NCBI GenBank assembly: GCA_963783085.1
Contig: CAWAMJ010000020.1
Span: forward strand, 186,001 to 250,000
Direction of reading: 5' to 3'
Length of the DNA stretch: 64,000 bases
Source of the DNA: CAVYUC01 sp963783085
GTDB lineage: Bacteria > Bacteroidota > Bacteroidia > Bacteroidales > Prolixibacteraceae
Shown here: positions 45,083 to 52,290 of the stretch, in pieces
Layout: the number at the start of each line of letters is the position of its first letter
Position numbering within the stretch: position 1 is the first letter of the stretch
Program-made: the position numbers and the translations under genes
The notes under the pieces: model-generated
Database searches by the model: none
Told to the model about the DNA's origin: nothing
The model's input: only the letters and a program-made list of their open reading frames with translations

Positions 45083-45234
45083 TGTTCTTTTTTTGAAGAT
45101 TCAGTGTGATTAACAAATTTTCGCAAGCGATGTTTCAATTGTTAATCTTATTCGTTAAACTCGATCCTTGTTTATTTACAGCAAAACAATGTTTGCTTTA
45201 TTTTTAAATGAGATAAATTCAGGGGAGGTTATTT

Positions 45235-45543
45235 ATGAAAGATGAGACCAGAACCTGGATAATATTTGCTGCTGAAAACCTCCGGTCGGCAGAAGTTTTA
45301 CTTAAAAGTTTATTGTTCAATCCATGTTTGCAAAATGCTCAGCAAAGCGTTGAAAAAGCCTGTAAAGCATTGCTGACAGAAAATAACGTCCCGATAAAAA
45401 GAACACACGATATTTATTTGCCTTCGAAATATCCCTTCGGCAGCGTTCTCCCCGATTTCATGCCTGATTTAGACTTTTGCAAACATGTACTGGAAATTGC
45501 CAGACGGGTTTTTGCAGACATTGAAAATCAATTACATCATTAA
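45235..45543 (+). CDS. HEPN domain protein, stand-alone
   Basis: A 102-residue helical HEPN protein: 'WIIFAAENLRSAEVLLKS', 'QNAQQSVEKACKALLTENNV' and 'IKRTHDIYLPSK' form its core. The R-x-H-D region near residue 60 is where HEPN ribonucleases keep Arg and His, but the canonical R(x4-6)H spacing is not seen. HEPN proteins are usually paired with a minimal nucleotidyltransferase; none flanks this one. It could act as an orphan toxin, a nucleic-acid-binding protein or a relic. A broken HepT-like gene is at 51.8 kb. Confidence 0.82.
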   Translation: MKDETRTWIIFAAENLRSAEVLLKSLLFNPCLQNAQQSVEKACKALLTENNVPIKRTHDIYLPSKYPFGSVLPDFMPDLDFCKHVLEIARRVFADIENQLHH

Positions 45544-45655
45544 TTAATCCCATTTTCGCGGATGTGAAAAGTCCGTGTCCCGAAAAACAAGACAACAAAG
45601 GGCAGCTAAATTCCTTAGCTTTTTATATTTTGCGAAAAATTTACAAACAGCAGCT

Positions 45656-46897
45656 ATGGCGAAAGAAAAAAGTATATTTTCTGCATATCCCGAACCGGAA
45701 GTTTTACTGAACGAATTCAGAAATACATCCCTCGAAAAAGTCCCCGATATCAACGGGCACATCCACACACCGCATTCATTCAGCGCTTTTTCCGATATCG
45801 AACAGGCCTTTCAACTGGCAAAAAAAGAAGGTATTACGGTGCTGGGAATTAACGACTTTTACACCACCGACGGCTACAACGAATTTGCTGAACTGGCGCA
45901 AAAACATTCTATTTTCCCGCTGTTCAATATTGAATTTATGGCGCTGCAGAACGATTTGCAGGAGGCTGGAATCCGGGTAAACGACCCCAATAATCCGGGG
46001 AGGACTTATTTTAGCGGAAAAGGCCTGCGGCAGCCGGCAAAAATGAGCGAAGTCTCTTTCAAAAAAATCAGGGATTTGCAGGAAGAGAGCAACCGCCAGA
46101 CCTATGAAATGGTAAAAAAACTGAATACGTTTTTTGCTGAAAACAACATCGGTATTCACTTCGATCCGGCAGAAGTTCAAAACCGGTTGGCCAAAAACCT
46201 GTTCCGCGAGCGGCACATTGCACAGGCCATTCGCATTGCTGTTTTCGAAAAGGAAGAAACCGATTTGGGAAGGGCAAAACTCTTCAATCAAATATTCCGG
46301 GGAAAAGAGATAAAATCGGCCATTGATGATGTTGCAGGATTGGAAAATGAAATCCGCGGCAACCTGTTAAAAGCCGGTGGCGCTGCGTTTGTGCCGGAAG
46401 ATCCGAAAGCTTTTCTTTCCCTGGAAGAAGTCATCGAAATTATCATCGATGCCGGCGGAATACCGTGTTACCCGGTTTTGCTCGATTTTGGCAACGCCAA
46501 CTTTACCGACTACGAAGCCGACAAGGAAAAACTGATGCAGGAACTTCTCAAAAATGAGGTGTATTGTATCGAACTGATTCCCGCCCGGAATGACTATCGG
46601 ATTCTGAAAGATTTTGTCGATTATTTCAACAAAAACGGTTTTGTCATCACCTTCGGAACGGAACATAACACGCCAAAACTCGATCCTTTAAAAGTGCACG
46701 GCGGCAGCGGAACGGAACTGGACGATGAATTGAAACGAATTAATTTTGAAGGAGCCGCAGTTATCGCCGCCCACCAGTATTTAATCGCCAATGGAAAAGA
46801 CGGATACCTGATAGGCAAAAAAGCAAAAACCGATGAAAAAGAATATTTTATAGATCTGGGGAAAGCAGTGATTTCTAAATTTATAAGCCCCCTCTAA
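45656..46897 (+). CDS. PHP-domain protein
   Basis: I start at ATG 45656 (MAKEKSIFSAYPEPE); the longest frame adds 27 residues with no ribosome site. The PHP metallohydrolase fold shows 'INGHIHTPHSFSAF' (His-x-His), 'VLGINDFYTTDGYNEF', 'PLFNIEFMAL' and 'ITFGTEHNTPKLDPL' (Glu-His). The length (413) exceeds simple histidinol-phosphatase-like PHP proteins, with a helical insertion at about 150-260. It lies 82 bases upstream of the aldolase-SDR gene and runs with it, so a role as a sugar-phosphate phosphatase or lactone/ester hydrolase in the ketose pathway is likely (inference). Confidence 0.85.
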   Translation: MAKEKSIFSAYPEPEVLLNEFRNTSLEKVPDINGHIHTPHSFSAFSDIEQAFQLAKKEGITVLGINDFYTTDGYNEFAELAQKHSIFPLFNIEFMALQNDLQEAGIRVNDPNNPGRTYFSGKGLRQPAKMSEVSFKKIRDLQEESNRQTYEMVKKLNTFFAENNIGIHFDPAEVQNRLAKNLFRERHIAQAIRIAVFEKEETDLGRAKLFNQIFRGKEIKSAIDDVAGLENEIRGNLLKAGGAAFVPEDPKAFLSLEEVIEIIIDAGGIPCYPVLLDFGNANFTDYEADKEKLMQELLKNEVYCIELIPARNDYRILKDFVDYFNKNGFVITFGTEHNTPKLDPLKVHGGSGTELDDELKRINFEGAAVIAAHQYLIANGKDGYLIGKKAKTDEKEYFIDLGKAVISKFISPL

Positions 46898-46979
46898 CTC
46901 CCCCAACGTCAAAGCGAAGAAAAATTTGGTGAAACTTCGTGCTTTTGTGCCTTTTAAAAATTAAAATCAAATCAATATC

Positions 46980-48956
46980 ATGAAACCGGAAATAAAAGAT
47001 TTAATTGACGTTTCGCGCTGGTACGGGCAAAAAAAAGAGTTTGTAATTGCCGGTGGCGGAAACACGTCGTTTAAAGACGAAAAACACCTCTGGATAAAAG
47101 CCAGTGGCATTAACCTGGGCAACATCGACGAAAGTGGATTTTGTGTGCTCGACCGCCCAAAACTAAATGATATTACAAAACAGCAATTTTCCGAAGATTC
47201 GACGATGCGCGAGGAGCAGGTAAAAAACGCACTTTTAAATGCGCGGGTTGATCCGGCCTCCGGGTTGCGGCCATCGGTGGAAACATCGCTGCACAATTTG
47301 TTTAGCTACCGTTTTGTGGTACATACCCACATGACGCTGGTGAACGGACTGATGTGCAGTAATTTGGCCAAAGAAAAAACGCTGGAAATTTTTGGAGAAG
47401 AAGTATTGTTTGTTCCCTACTCCGACCCCGGCTATGTTCTGTTTACCATCATTGCCGAAGAAATCAGGAGGTACAACGAAAAGTTTGGCCGCGATCCGCA
47501 AATCGTGCTCATTCAGAACCATGGCATTTTTGTGGCCGCCAATTCAATCGATGAAATTCATGGGCTTTACGCAGGCGTGGAATCGAACCTGAAAAGCACG
47601 TTTGAAATATTCCCCGAAGCAAAGGAAATTCCGGTTTCAGCAAAATTTAACGAAGTGCTGCCAGCGGTTCGCATGTTGCTTTCCGAAGAAAAACTGAAAG
47701 TTTGCACCGCATTCAACAGTTCCTGGATCCAGCGGTTTATAAAAGACAGAGCTTCGTTCGATGCTGGCATTGCCAAACCGTTCAATCCCGACCAGATGGT
47801 GTACTGCGGTCCGGAATATCTTTTTGTTGAAAACAACACTTCTGCTGAAACCATTACGGTAGAGGCTGAAACAAAAATTGCTGATTTTAAAACACGAAAA
47901 GGTACGCCGCCAAAAGTTATTTTTATTCAGAATGAAGGAGTAATCGTTGCTGAAGATTCGCCGGCTTCCGTTCAGTATTTACAGGACATTGTGAACGATT
48001 TTTGCCGGATTGGCACCTTTGCAGAAAACTTTGGCGGCCCTCATCCTTTAACACCGGAACAGACTGCATTTATCGAAAGTTGGGAAGTGGAACATTACCG
48101 CAAAAAGGTTTCGCTTGGCGGAAAGCCAATCGGACGCCTCGAAAATAAAGTGGTGATTGTAACCGGCGCGGCACAGGGTTTTGGCGCCGGAATTGCCGAA
48201 ATTCTGCACAACCAGGGCGCCAACATTGTGGTGGCGGATTTGAATGAAGAAAAAGGTAACGAATTTGCCGAAAAACTGAATGAAAAAGGCACCAAAAACA
48301 AGGTCCTCTTTATGAATGTGAATGTTGCCGAAGCCGAATCGGTTGAAAACCTGGTAAACGAAACGGTGCTGCGCTTTGGCGGTCTGGATGTGATGATTTC
48401 CAACGCAGGAATCCTGCGTGCCGGCAGCCTCGATGAAATGGATGCGGAAACTTTTGAACTGATGACAAAGGTTAACTACACCGGTTATTTCCTCTGTTCG
48501 AAATATGCGCAAAAAGTGATGAAAATTCAGCATCAGCATAAACCGCAGTTGTACATGGACATCATTCAGATCAATTCAAAATCAGGGTTGAAAGGAAGCA
48601 ATAAGAATTTTGCCTACGCCGGCGGAAAGTTTGGCGGAATCGGGCTTACGCAGTCGTTTGCACTGGAACTGATGCCTTTTAACATTAAGGTGAACTCCAT
48701 TTGTCCGGGCAACTTTTTCGATGGCCCGCTTTGGAGCGATCCCGATTCCGGTTTGTTTGTGCAGTACCTGAACGCCGGAAAAGTGCCGGGCGCCAAAACC
48801 ATTGCCGATGTAAAAGCGTTTTATGAAGCACAGGTTCCTGCCGGCCGGGGATGCACCGCCGAAGATGTGGCAAAAGCCATTTTTTACGTCATCGACCAGC
48901 AATACGAAACTGGTCAGGCCGTGCCGGTAACCGGGGGACAAAATATGTTGAAATAG
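46980..48956 (+). CDS. Bifunctional class II aldolase / short-chain dehydrogenase fusion
   Basis: A 658-residue cytoplasmic fusion. Residues 1-360 are a class II aldolase/adducin domain: 'VIAGGGNTSFKDE' near 22 (phosphate loop) and the zinc pair His115-x-His117 in 'VVHTHMTLVNGLM', with a further 'IQNHGIFVA'. Residues about 388-658 are a classical SDR: 'VTGAAQGFGAGI' near 393, NAG in 'ISNAGILRAG', and Tyr545-x3-Lys549. Its C-terminal half resembles sorbitol-6-phosphate dehydrogenases. Known fusions of this type (RhaD/lactaldehyde dehydrogenase) cleave a ketose-1-phosphate and oxidise or reduce the aldehyde; here a hexulose phosphate is likely. Confidence 0.9.
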   Translation: MKPEIKDLIDVSRWYGQKKEFVIAGGGNTSFKDEKHLWIKASGINLGNIDESGFCVLDRPKLNDITKQQFSEDSTMREEQVKNALLNARVDPASGLRPSVETSLHNLFSYRFVVHTHMTLVNGLMCSNLAKEKTLEIFGEEVLFVPYSDPGYVLFTIIAEEIRRYNEKFGRDPQIVLIQNHGIFVAANSIDEIHGLYAGVESNLKSTFEIFPEAKEIPVSAKFNEVLPAVRMLLSEEKLKVCTAFNSSWIQRFIKDRASFDAGIAKPFNPDQMVYCGPEYLFVENNTSAETITVEAETKIADFKTRKGTPPKVIFIQNEGVIVAEDSPASVQYLQDIVNDFCRIGTFAENFGGPHPLTPEQTAFIESWEVEHYRKKVSLGGKPIGRLENKVVIVTGAAQGFGAGIAEILHNQGANIVVADLNEEKGNEFAEKLNEKGTKNKVLFMNVNVAEAESVENLVNETVLRFGGLDVMISNAGILRAGSLDEMDAETFELMTKVNYTGYFLCSKYAQKVMKIQHQHKPQLYMDIIQINSKSGLKGSNKNFAYAGGKFGGIGLTQSFALELMPFNIKVNSICPGNFFDGPLWSDPDSGLFVQYLNAGKVPGAKTIADVKAFYEAQVPAGRGCTAEDVAKAIFYVIDQQYETGQAVPVTGGQNMLK

Positions 48957-48960
48957 AAAA

Positions 48961-49060
48961 GCCTCCCCCGTCCCCTCCGAAGGAGTGGAGAAAGAGGCCT
49001 CACCCGAGCCCTCTTCAAAGGAGAAGCAGGCCTCTCCCTAGCCCTCTCCGGGGGAGAGGG
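48961..49060 (+). repeat. Three tandem copies of a GC-rich palindromic repeat
   Basis: Three units of about 31-36 bases begin GCCTC.CCC. at 48961, 48997 and 49030. The third contains a perfect hairpin CCCTCTCC-GGG-GGAGAGGG (49042-49060); the first two carry degenerate forms of it. The composition (GC-rich, CCCTCTCC core) differs from the surrounding genes and matches short repeats common between Bacteroidota genes. A further related copy lies inside the next gene, and a fragment (AGCCCCCTCTAACTCCCCC) is at 46884-46904. Confidence 0.85.
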
Positions 49061-49096
49061 AACAAGAAAAAATGAAACGATTAAAAACAAACAGAA

Positions 49097-50434
49097 ATGA
49101 AAAAAACAAATAAAACACAGCCATCTTCGTCTTTTCCCTCCCCTTTGGGGAGGTCAGGAGGGGCCGTTACAAAAGCAGTACGGTTATACGGGAAAGAAGA
49201 TTTACGACTGGAAGAGTTTGAACTTCCGCAAATAAAAGAGGATGAAATTCTTGCAAAAGTGGTGTCCGACAGCATTTGCATGTCAAGCTATAAAGCGTCG
49301 CACCAGGGAACAGACCATAAACGAATTCCAAAGGACGTAGCTGAAAACCCGATTATTATCGGGCACGAGTTTGCCGGAGAAATTGTGGAAGTGGGCGCCA
49401 AATGGCAACACAAGTTCCAACCCGGACAGAAATATTCCATCCAGCCAGCCATTTATTACGAAGGCGGTCCGGTAGGTGTTTTAAGCGCACCGGGATATTC
49501 TTACCAACACATTGGCGGCGATGCTACTTATGTGATCATTCCCAAAGACGTGCTGGAACAGAATTGCCTGCTGGTTTACGATGGCCCGGGATTTTATCCC
49601 GCTTCGCTTTCGGAGCCGCTGAGTTGCGTTATTGGCGCCATGCATGCCAACTACCACACCAAACCGGGTTCGTACGTTCACCAGATGGAAATTAAGCAAG
49701 GCGGTAAAATGGCTATCCTCGCCGGAGTTGGCCCGATGGGACTGGCAGCTATCAATTTTGTTGTTAACCGTAAAGACCGCAAACCGTCGTTGCTGGTGGT
49801 GACCGATATTGCACAGGACCGCCTCGACCGTGCGGCTGAAATTTTTCCGCCGGAATGGGCCAGGGAAAATGATATTGAACTCATTTATTTAAATACTGGA
49901 AATATTGATAATCCGGTAGAAAAACTGAAAGAAATTTCGGGCGGAGGTTACGACGATGCATTTGTTTTTGCGCCAGTAGCGCCGGTTGTGGAACAGGCCG
50001 ATGCCATTCTCGCACACGATGGCTGCCTCAACTTTTTTGCCGGCCCGTCGAATCCTGAATTTTCGGCTAAACTGAATTTTTACAATGTTCATTATGCCTA
50101 TACACACATCGTGGGAACTTCGGGTGGCAACAACGACGACATGGTGGAAGCGCTCGATATCATGAGCAAAGGATTGGATCCTGCCGGATTGATTACCCAT
50201 ATCGGCGGATTGAATGCAGTGGCGGAAACCACGCTGAACCTGCCCAACATTCCCGGAGGGAAAAAACTGATTTATACCCACAAAAACATGCCGCTGGTGG
50301 CCATTGACGATTTTGAAGAATTGGGCAAAGAGAATCCTTTTTATGCTGAACTCGCCAAAATGGTAGCTAAAACCAAAGGTCTGTGGAATGTGGAAGCTGA
50401 GGAATATGTGCTGAAAAATGCACCTGAAATTTAA
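49097..50434 (+). CDS. Zinc-type alcohol dehydrogenase, L-sorbose-1-phosphate reductase-like
   Basis: A 445-residue medium-chain dehydrogenase. The normal family start would be close to 'TKAVRLYGKEDLRLEEFEL' (from about residue 25). The first 24 residues are an extension whose codons 12-24 are read through a CCTCCCC-TTT-GGGGAGG repeat. The zinc-site region 'IIIGHEFAGEIVEVGAKW' and the nucleotide-binding 'ILAGVGPMGLAAINFV' are present. Relatives reduce L-sorbose-1-phosphate to glucitol-6-phosphate with NADPH. Beside a sorbitol-6-phosphate-dehydrogenase-like SDR this suggests a hexulose-hexitol route. It is expected to form homodimers in the cytoplasm. Confidence 0.88.
   Translation: MKKTNKTQPSSSFPSPLGRSGGAVTKAVRLYGKEDLRLEEFELPQIKEDEILAKVVSDSICMSSYKASHQGTDHKRIPKDVAENPIIIGHEFAGEIVEVGAKWQHKFQPGQKYSIQPAIYYEGGPVGVLSAPGYSYQHIGGDATYVIIPKDVLEQNCLLVYDGPGFYPASLSEPLSCVIGAMHANYHTKPGSYVHQMEIKQGGKMAILAGVGPMGLAAINFVVNRKDRKPSLLVVTDIAQDRLDRAAEIFPPEWARENDIELIYLNTGNIDNPVEKLKEISGGGYDDAFVFAPVAPVVEQADAILAHDGCLNFFAGPSNPEFSAKLNFYNVHYAYTHIVGTSGGNNDDMVEALDIMSKGLDPAGLITHIGGLNAVAETTLNLPNIPGGKKLIYTHKNMPLVAIDDFEELGKENPFYAELAKMVAKTKGLWNVEAEEYVLKNAPEI
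49131..49160 (+). repeat. Repeat copy inside the dehydrogenase coding sequence
   Basis: A palindrome CCTCCCC-TTT-GGGGAGG (49137-49153), followed by AGGAGGGG, lies in codons 14-24 of the dehydrogenase. It is related to the three GC-rich units just upstream. It keeps the frame open and supplies part of the N-terminal extension. Confidence 0.8.
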
Positions 50435-50543
50435 ACGCAGGATTTCGCTAATGATTTACAATTAGAAGCCGCTGCAGCCGACTATAATTGCAAAACGACT
50501 GCCGTTTTGATTGTTTCAGGATGCAGCTTAAAAACCCGGTTAA

Positions 50544-50987
50544 ATGAAAATTTTTTTCACAACTATTGTTTTACTGATTGGTTGTTTAGTGGCTGTCCAG
50601 GGTAGTATTAACACACAATTGACAACCTATTTAAAACATCCGATTCAGGGAGCGTTGGTCAGCTTTGTGGTAGGCTCTTTTAGTTTGCTGGCCCTGAATT
50701 TTATTTTCAGAACACAAATTCCCGACTGGGAACATGTAAAAACAGCGCCCTGGTATTTATTTGCCGGAGGATTACTCGGTGCAATTTTTGTGTCGTCAGT
50801 TATCTTTTTTATTCCGAAAATTGGAGTAACTACGGTTCTGGCGGCTTCCATTGCCGGGCAACTTATTGCAGCTTCAGTAATCGATCATTTTGGGTTCTTC
50901 GGTTTAACGGTGCATCCGATTTCTGCAGGCCGGATTGCAGGAATTCTGCTGCTTACCGGAGGGATCTTTTTAATTCAGCGATATTGA
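50544..50987 (+). CDS. DUF606/YdcZ family small membrane transporter
   Basis: A 147-residue protein with five hydrophobic segments, of the DMT-related DUF606 (YdcZ) family: 'VQGSINTQLTTYLKHPIQGALVS' in the first third, then 'PWYLFAGGLLGAIFVSSVIF', 'IGVTTVLAASIAGQLIAASVIDHFG' and 'PISAGRIAGILLLTGGIFLI'. Members are thought to act as small drug/metabolite exporters and may work as dimers. It lies between the dehydrogenase and the inositol-phosphatase gene, 12 bases before the latter, so it might move a substrate or by-product of the sugar pathway (inference). Confidence 0.85.
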   Translation: MKIFFTTIVLLIGCLVAVQGSINTQLTTYLKHPIQGALVSFVVGSFSLLALNFIFRTQIPDWEHVKTAPWYLFAGGLLGAIFVSSVIFFIPKIGVTTVLAASIAGQLIAASVIDHFGFFGLTVHPISAGRIAGILLLTGGIFLIQRY

Positions 50988-50999
50988 TTTTTAACCATT

Positions 51000-51776
51000 A
51001 TGAACAATTATTCCAAAGAACTGGAAATAGCATTGCATGCAGCGCGTTCCGCAGCGGAGGTTGTGATAAAGAACTTTCATAAAACAAAACAAACCAATGT
51101 GAAAGACGGCGGAAAAGGACTTGTTACACAAACGGATTTGGAAGCTGACCGCGCCATATCTGAAGTTCTTGGAACCAATTCAGAATACCCGGTTTTAAGC
51201 GAAGAAAGCGGGCAATCAGGTGAATCCGGCGGGCCAATGTGGGTGGTTGATCCGCTGGATGGCACCAACAATTTTGCACGTTCCATTCCGCTTTTTACCG
51301 TTTCCGTAGGACTGATGAACGGAAATGAATCGCTGGTCGGTGTGATTATCGATCCGGTCAACCAAAAAGAATATTACGCGGTAAAAGGCGGCGGCGCTTT
51401 TTGTAACGGCGAACAACTTGTGCTTCCTAACTTCGACACAGAATACATTCCCATGCTGTTTTTGAACCATGGATATGCCAGAATTGATCGCGAGCGTTTC
51501 AAAAACGTGACCGGCAAAGTAGCGGCAAACTACAATACATTAAAGCTGGGCAGCACTGCGCTCGAATTGTGTTACGTTGCCAACGGTTCCGTAGATGCAT
51601 TTATTACCTCAGGCGACGAACTGTGGGACTTTGCTGCCGGCGCAGTGATTGCTGCCGAGGCCGGTTGCAAATTTACCGACTGGCAGGGAAATCCGTGGGA
51701 CGGAAAAGCAAAACAACTGTTATTTGCCCGCCCTGAAATACAGCCACAATTGCTGGATGTTCTAAGAAAGTTATAA
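51000..51776 (+). CDS. Inositol monophosphatase family phosphatase
   Basis: A 258-residue Mg-dependent phosphatase. The three metal motifs are present: 'LSEESG' (Glu) near residue 66, 'WVVDPLDGTNNFARSIP' (Asp-x-Leu-Asp-Gly-Thr) near 81-97, and 'ELWDFAAGAVIAAEAGC' (Trp-Asp) near 204. The family includes myo-inositol, fructose-1,6-bisphosphate and polyol phosphate phosphatases. It is the last gene of the plus-strand sugar cluster. Its stop overlaps the end of a minus-strand relic frame, so nothing of this operon continues downstream. Confidence 0.92.
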   Translation: MNNYSKELEIALHAARSAAEVVIKNFHKTKQTNVKDGGKGLVTQTDLEADRAISEVLGTNSEYPVLSEESGQSGESGGPMWVVDPLDGTNNFARSIPLFTVSVGLMNGNESLVGVIIDPVNQKEYYAVKGGGAFCNGEQLVLPNFDTEYIPMLFLNHGYARIDRERFKNVTGKVAANYNTLKLGSTALELCYVANGSVDAFITSGDELWDFAAGAVIAAEAGCKFTDWQGNPWDGKAKQLLFARPEIQPQLLDVLRKL

Positions 51777-51971
51777 AGGTTTTGCGATTGGGATGTTTTT
51801 TGATGCTTCTCCAATAATCTTAAAATTCCTGATTATTGCATCAACAACAAGGTTATTCGTTTTGAATTTTCGGAAATCAAGTTCGCCCAGATATTCCTCA
51901 ATCCGGTTCATCGACTGAAGCATATCTTCCGTATATAGAATAAATTCTTTTTTTACAGGCCTCGCACGTAT
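51771..51971 (-). pseudogene. Truncated HepT-like (DUF86) gene remnant
   Basis: Read on the minus strand, an open frame from 51971 to the TAA at 51773-51771 encodes 'EFILYTEDMLQSMNRIEEYL' (near 51945) and then 'NNLVVDAIIRNFKIIGEASK'. These are the first half of DUF86/HepT HEPN toxins. The second half, with the R(x4-6)H active site and the usual 'RNxxIHxYF'-type helix, is missing: the frame ends after 'NIPIAKPL'. No in-frame Met precedes the conserved N-terminus except the internal one at DMLQS. It overlaps the IMPase stop by six bases and adjoins the repeat block, so its 3' end was probably lost by rearrangement. Confidence 0.7.
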
Positions 51972-52290
51972 TTAATGGTAACGATTACCTAGTGTTGGAT
52001 AACGTAAAAGGGATCTTGTGTCACAATTTTTCGAAGGATGCAATTTTTTTAATGCGACTGAGACTAAAAGCCGGCTGGAGGAGGGGCTGTTTTACGTTCG
52101 TTAAGCCTGGCGCTGGTTTTGGCGGGGAGATTGAATCCGTCGCTTAAAAGCGACGGCAAAGGATATACACGGACAGAGGTTTTTCTGCTGTATCAAATGC
52201 GGAGTTGGAAACAATGCGGAGTTGGAAACTCCGCCTCCCAAATGGCAAAGAATATGCCCTGGGCAAAGGTTTGTCTGCTATTTGCTGCCT
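51972..52290. repeat. Palindromic modules leading into the tandem array, no gene
   Basis: This stretch holds short inverted repeats: CCGTCGCTT-AA-AAGCGACGG at 52137-52156 and GCGGAGTT-GGA-AACTCCGC at 52216-52234. The second is preceded by a direct 16-base duplication of ATGCGGAGTTGGAAAC (52197-52213). Frames of 60-70 codons cross it but contain the palindromes and lack coding character. The modules match the style of REP elements between Bacteroidota genes. Confidence 0.75.
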
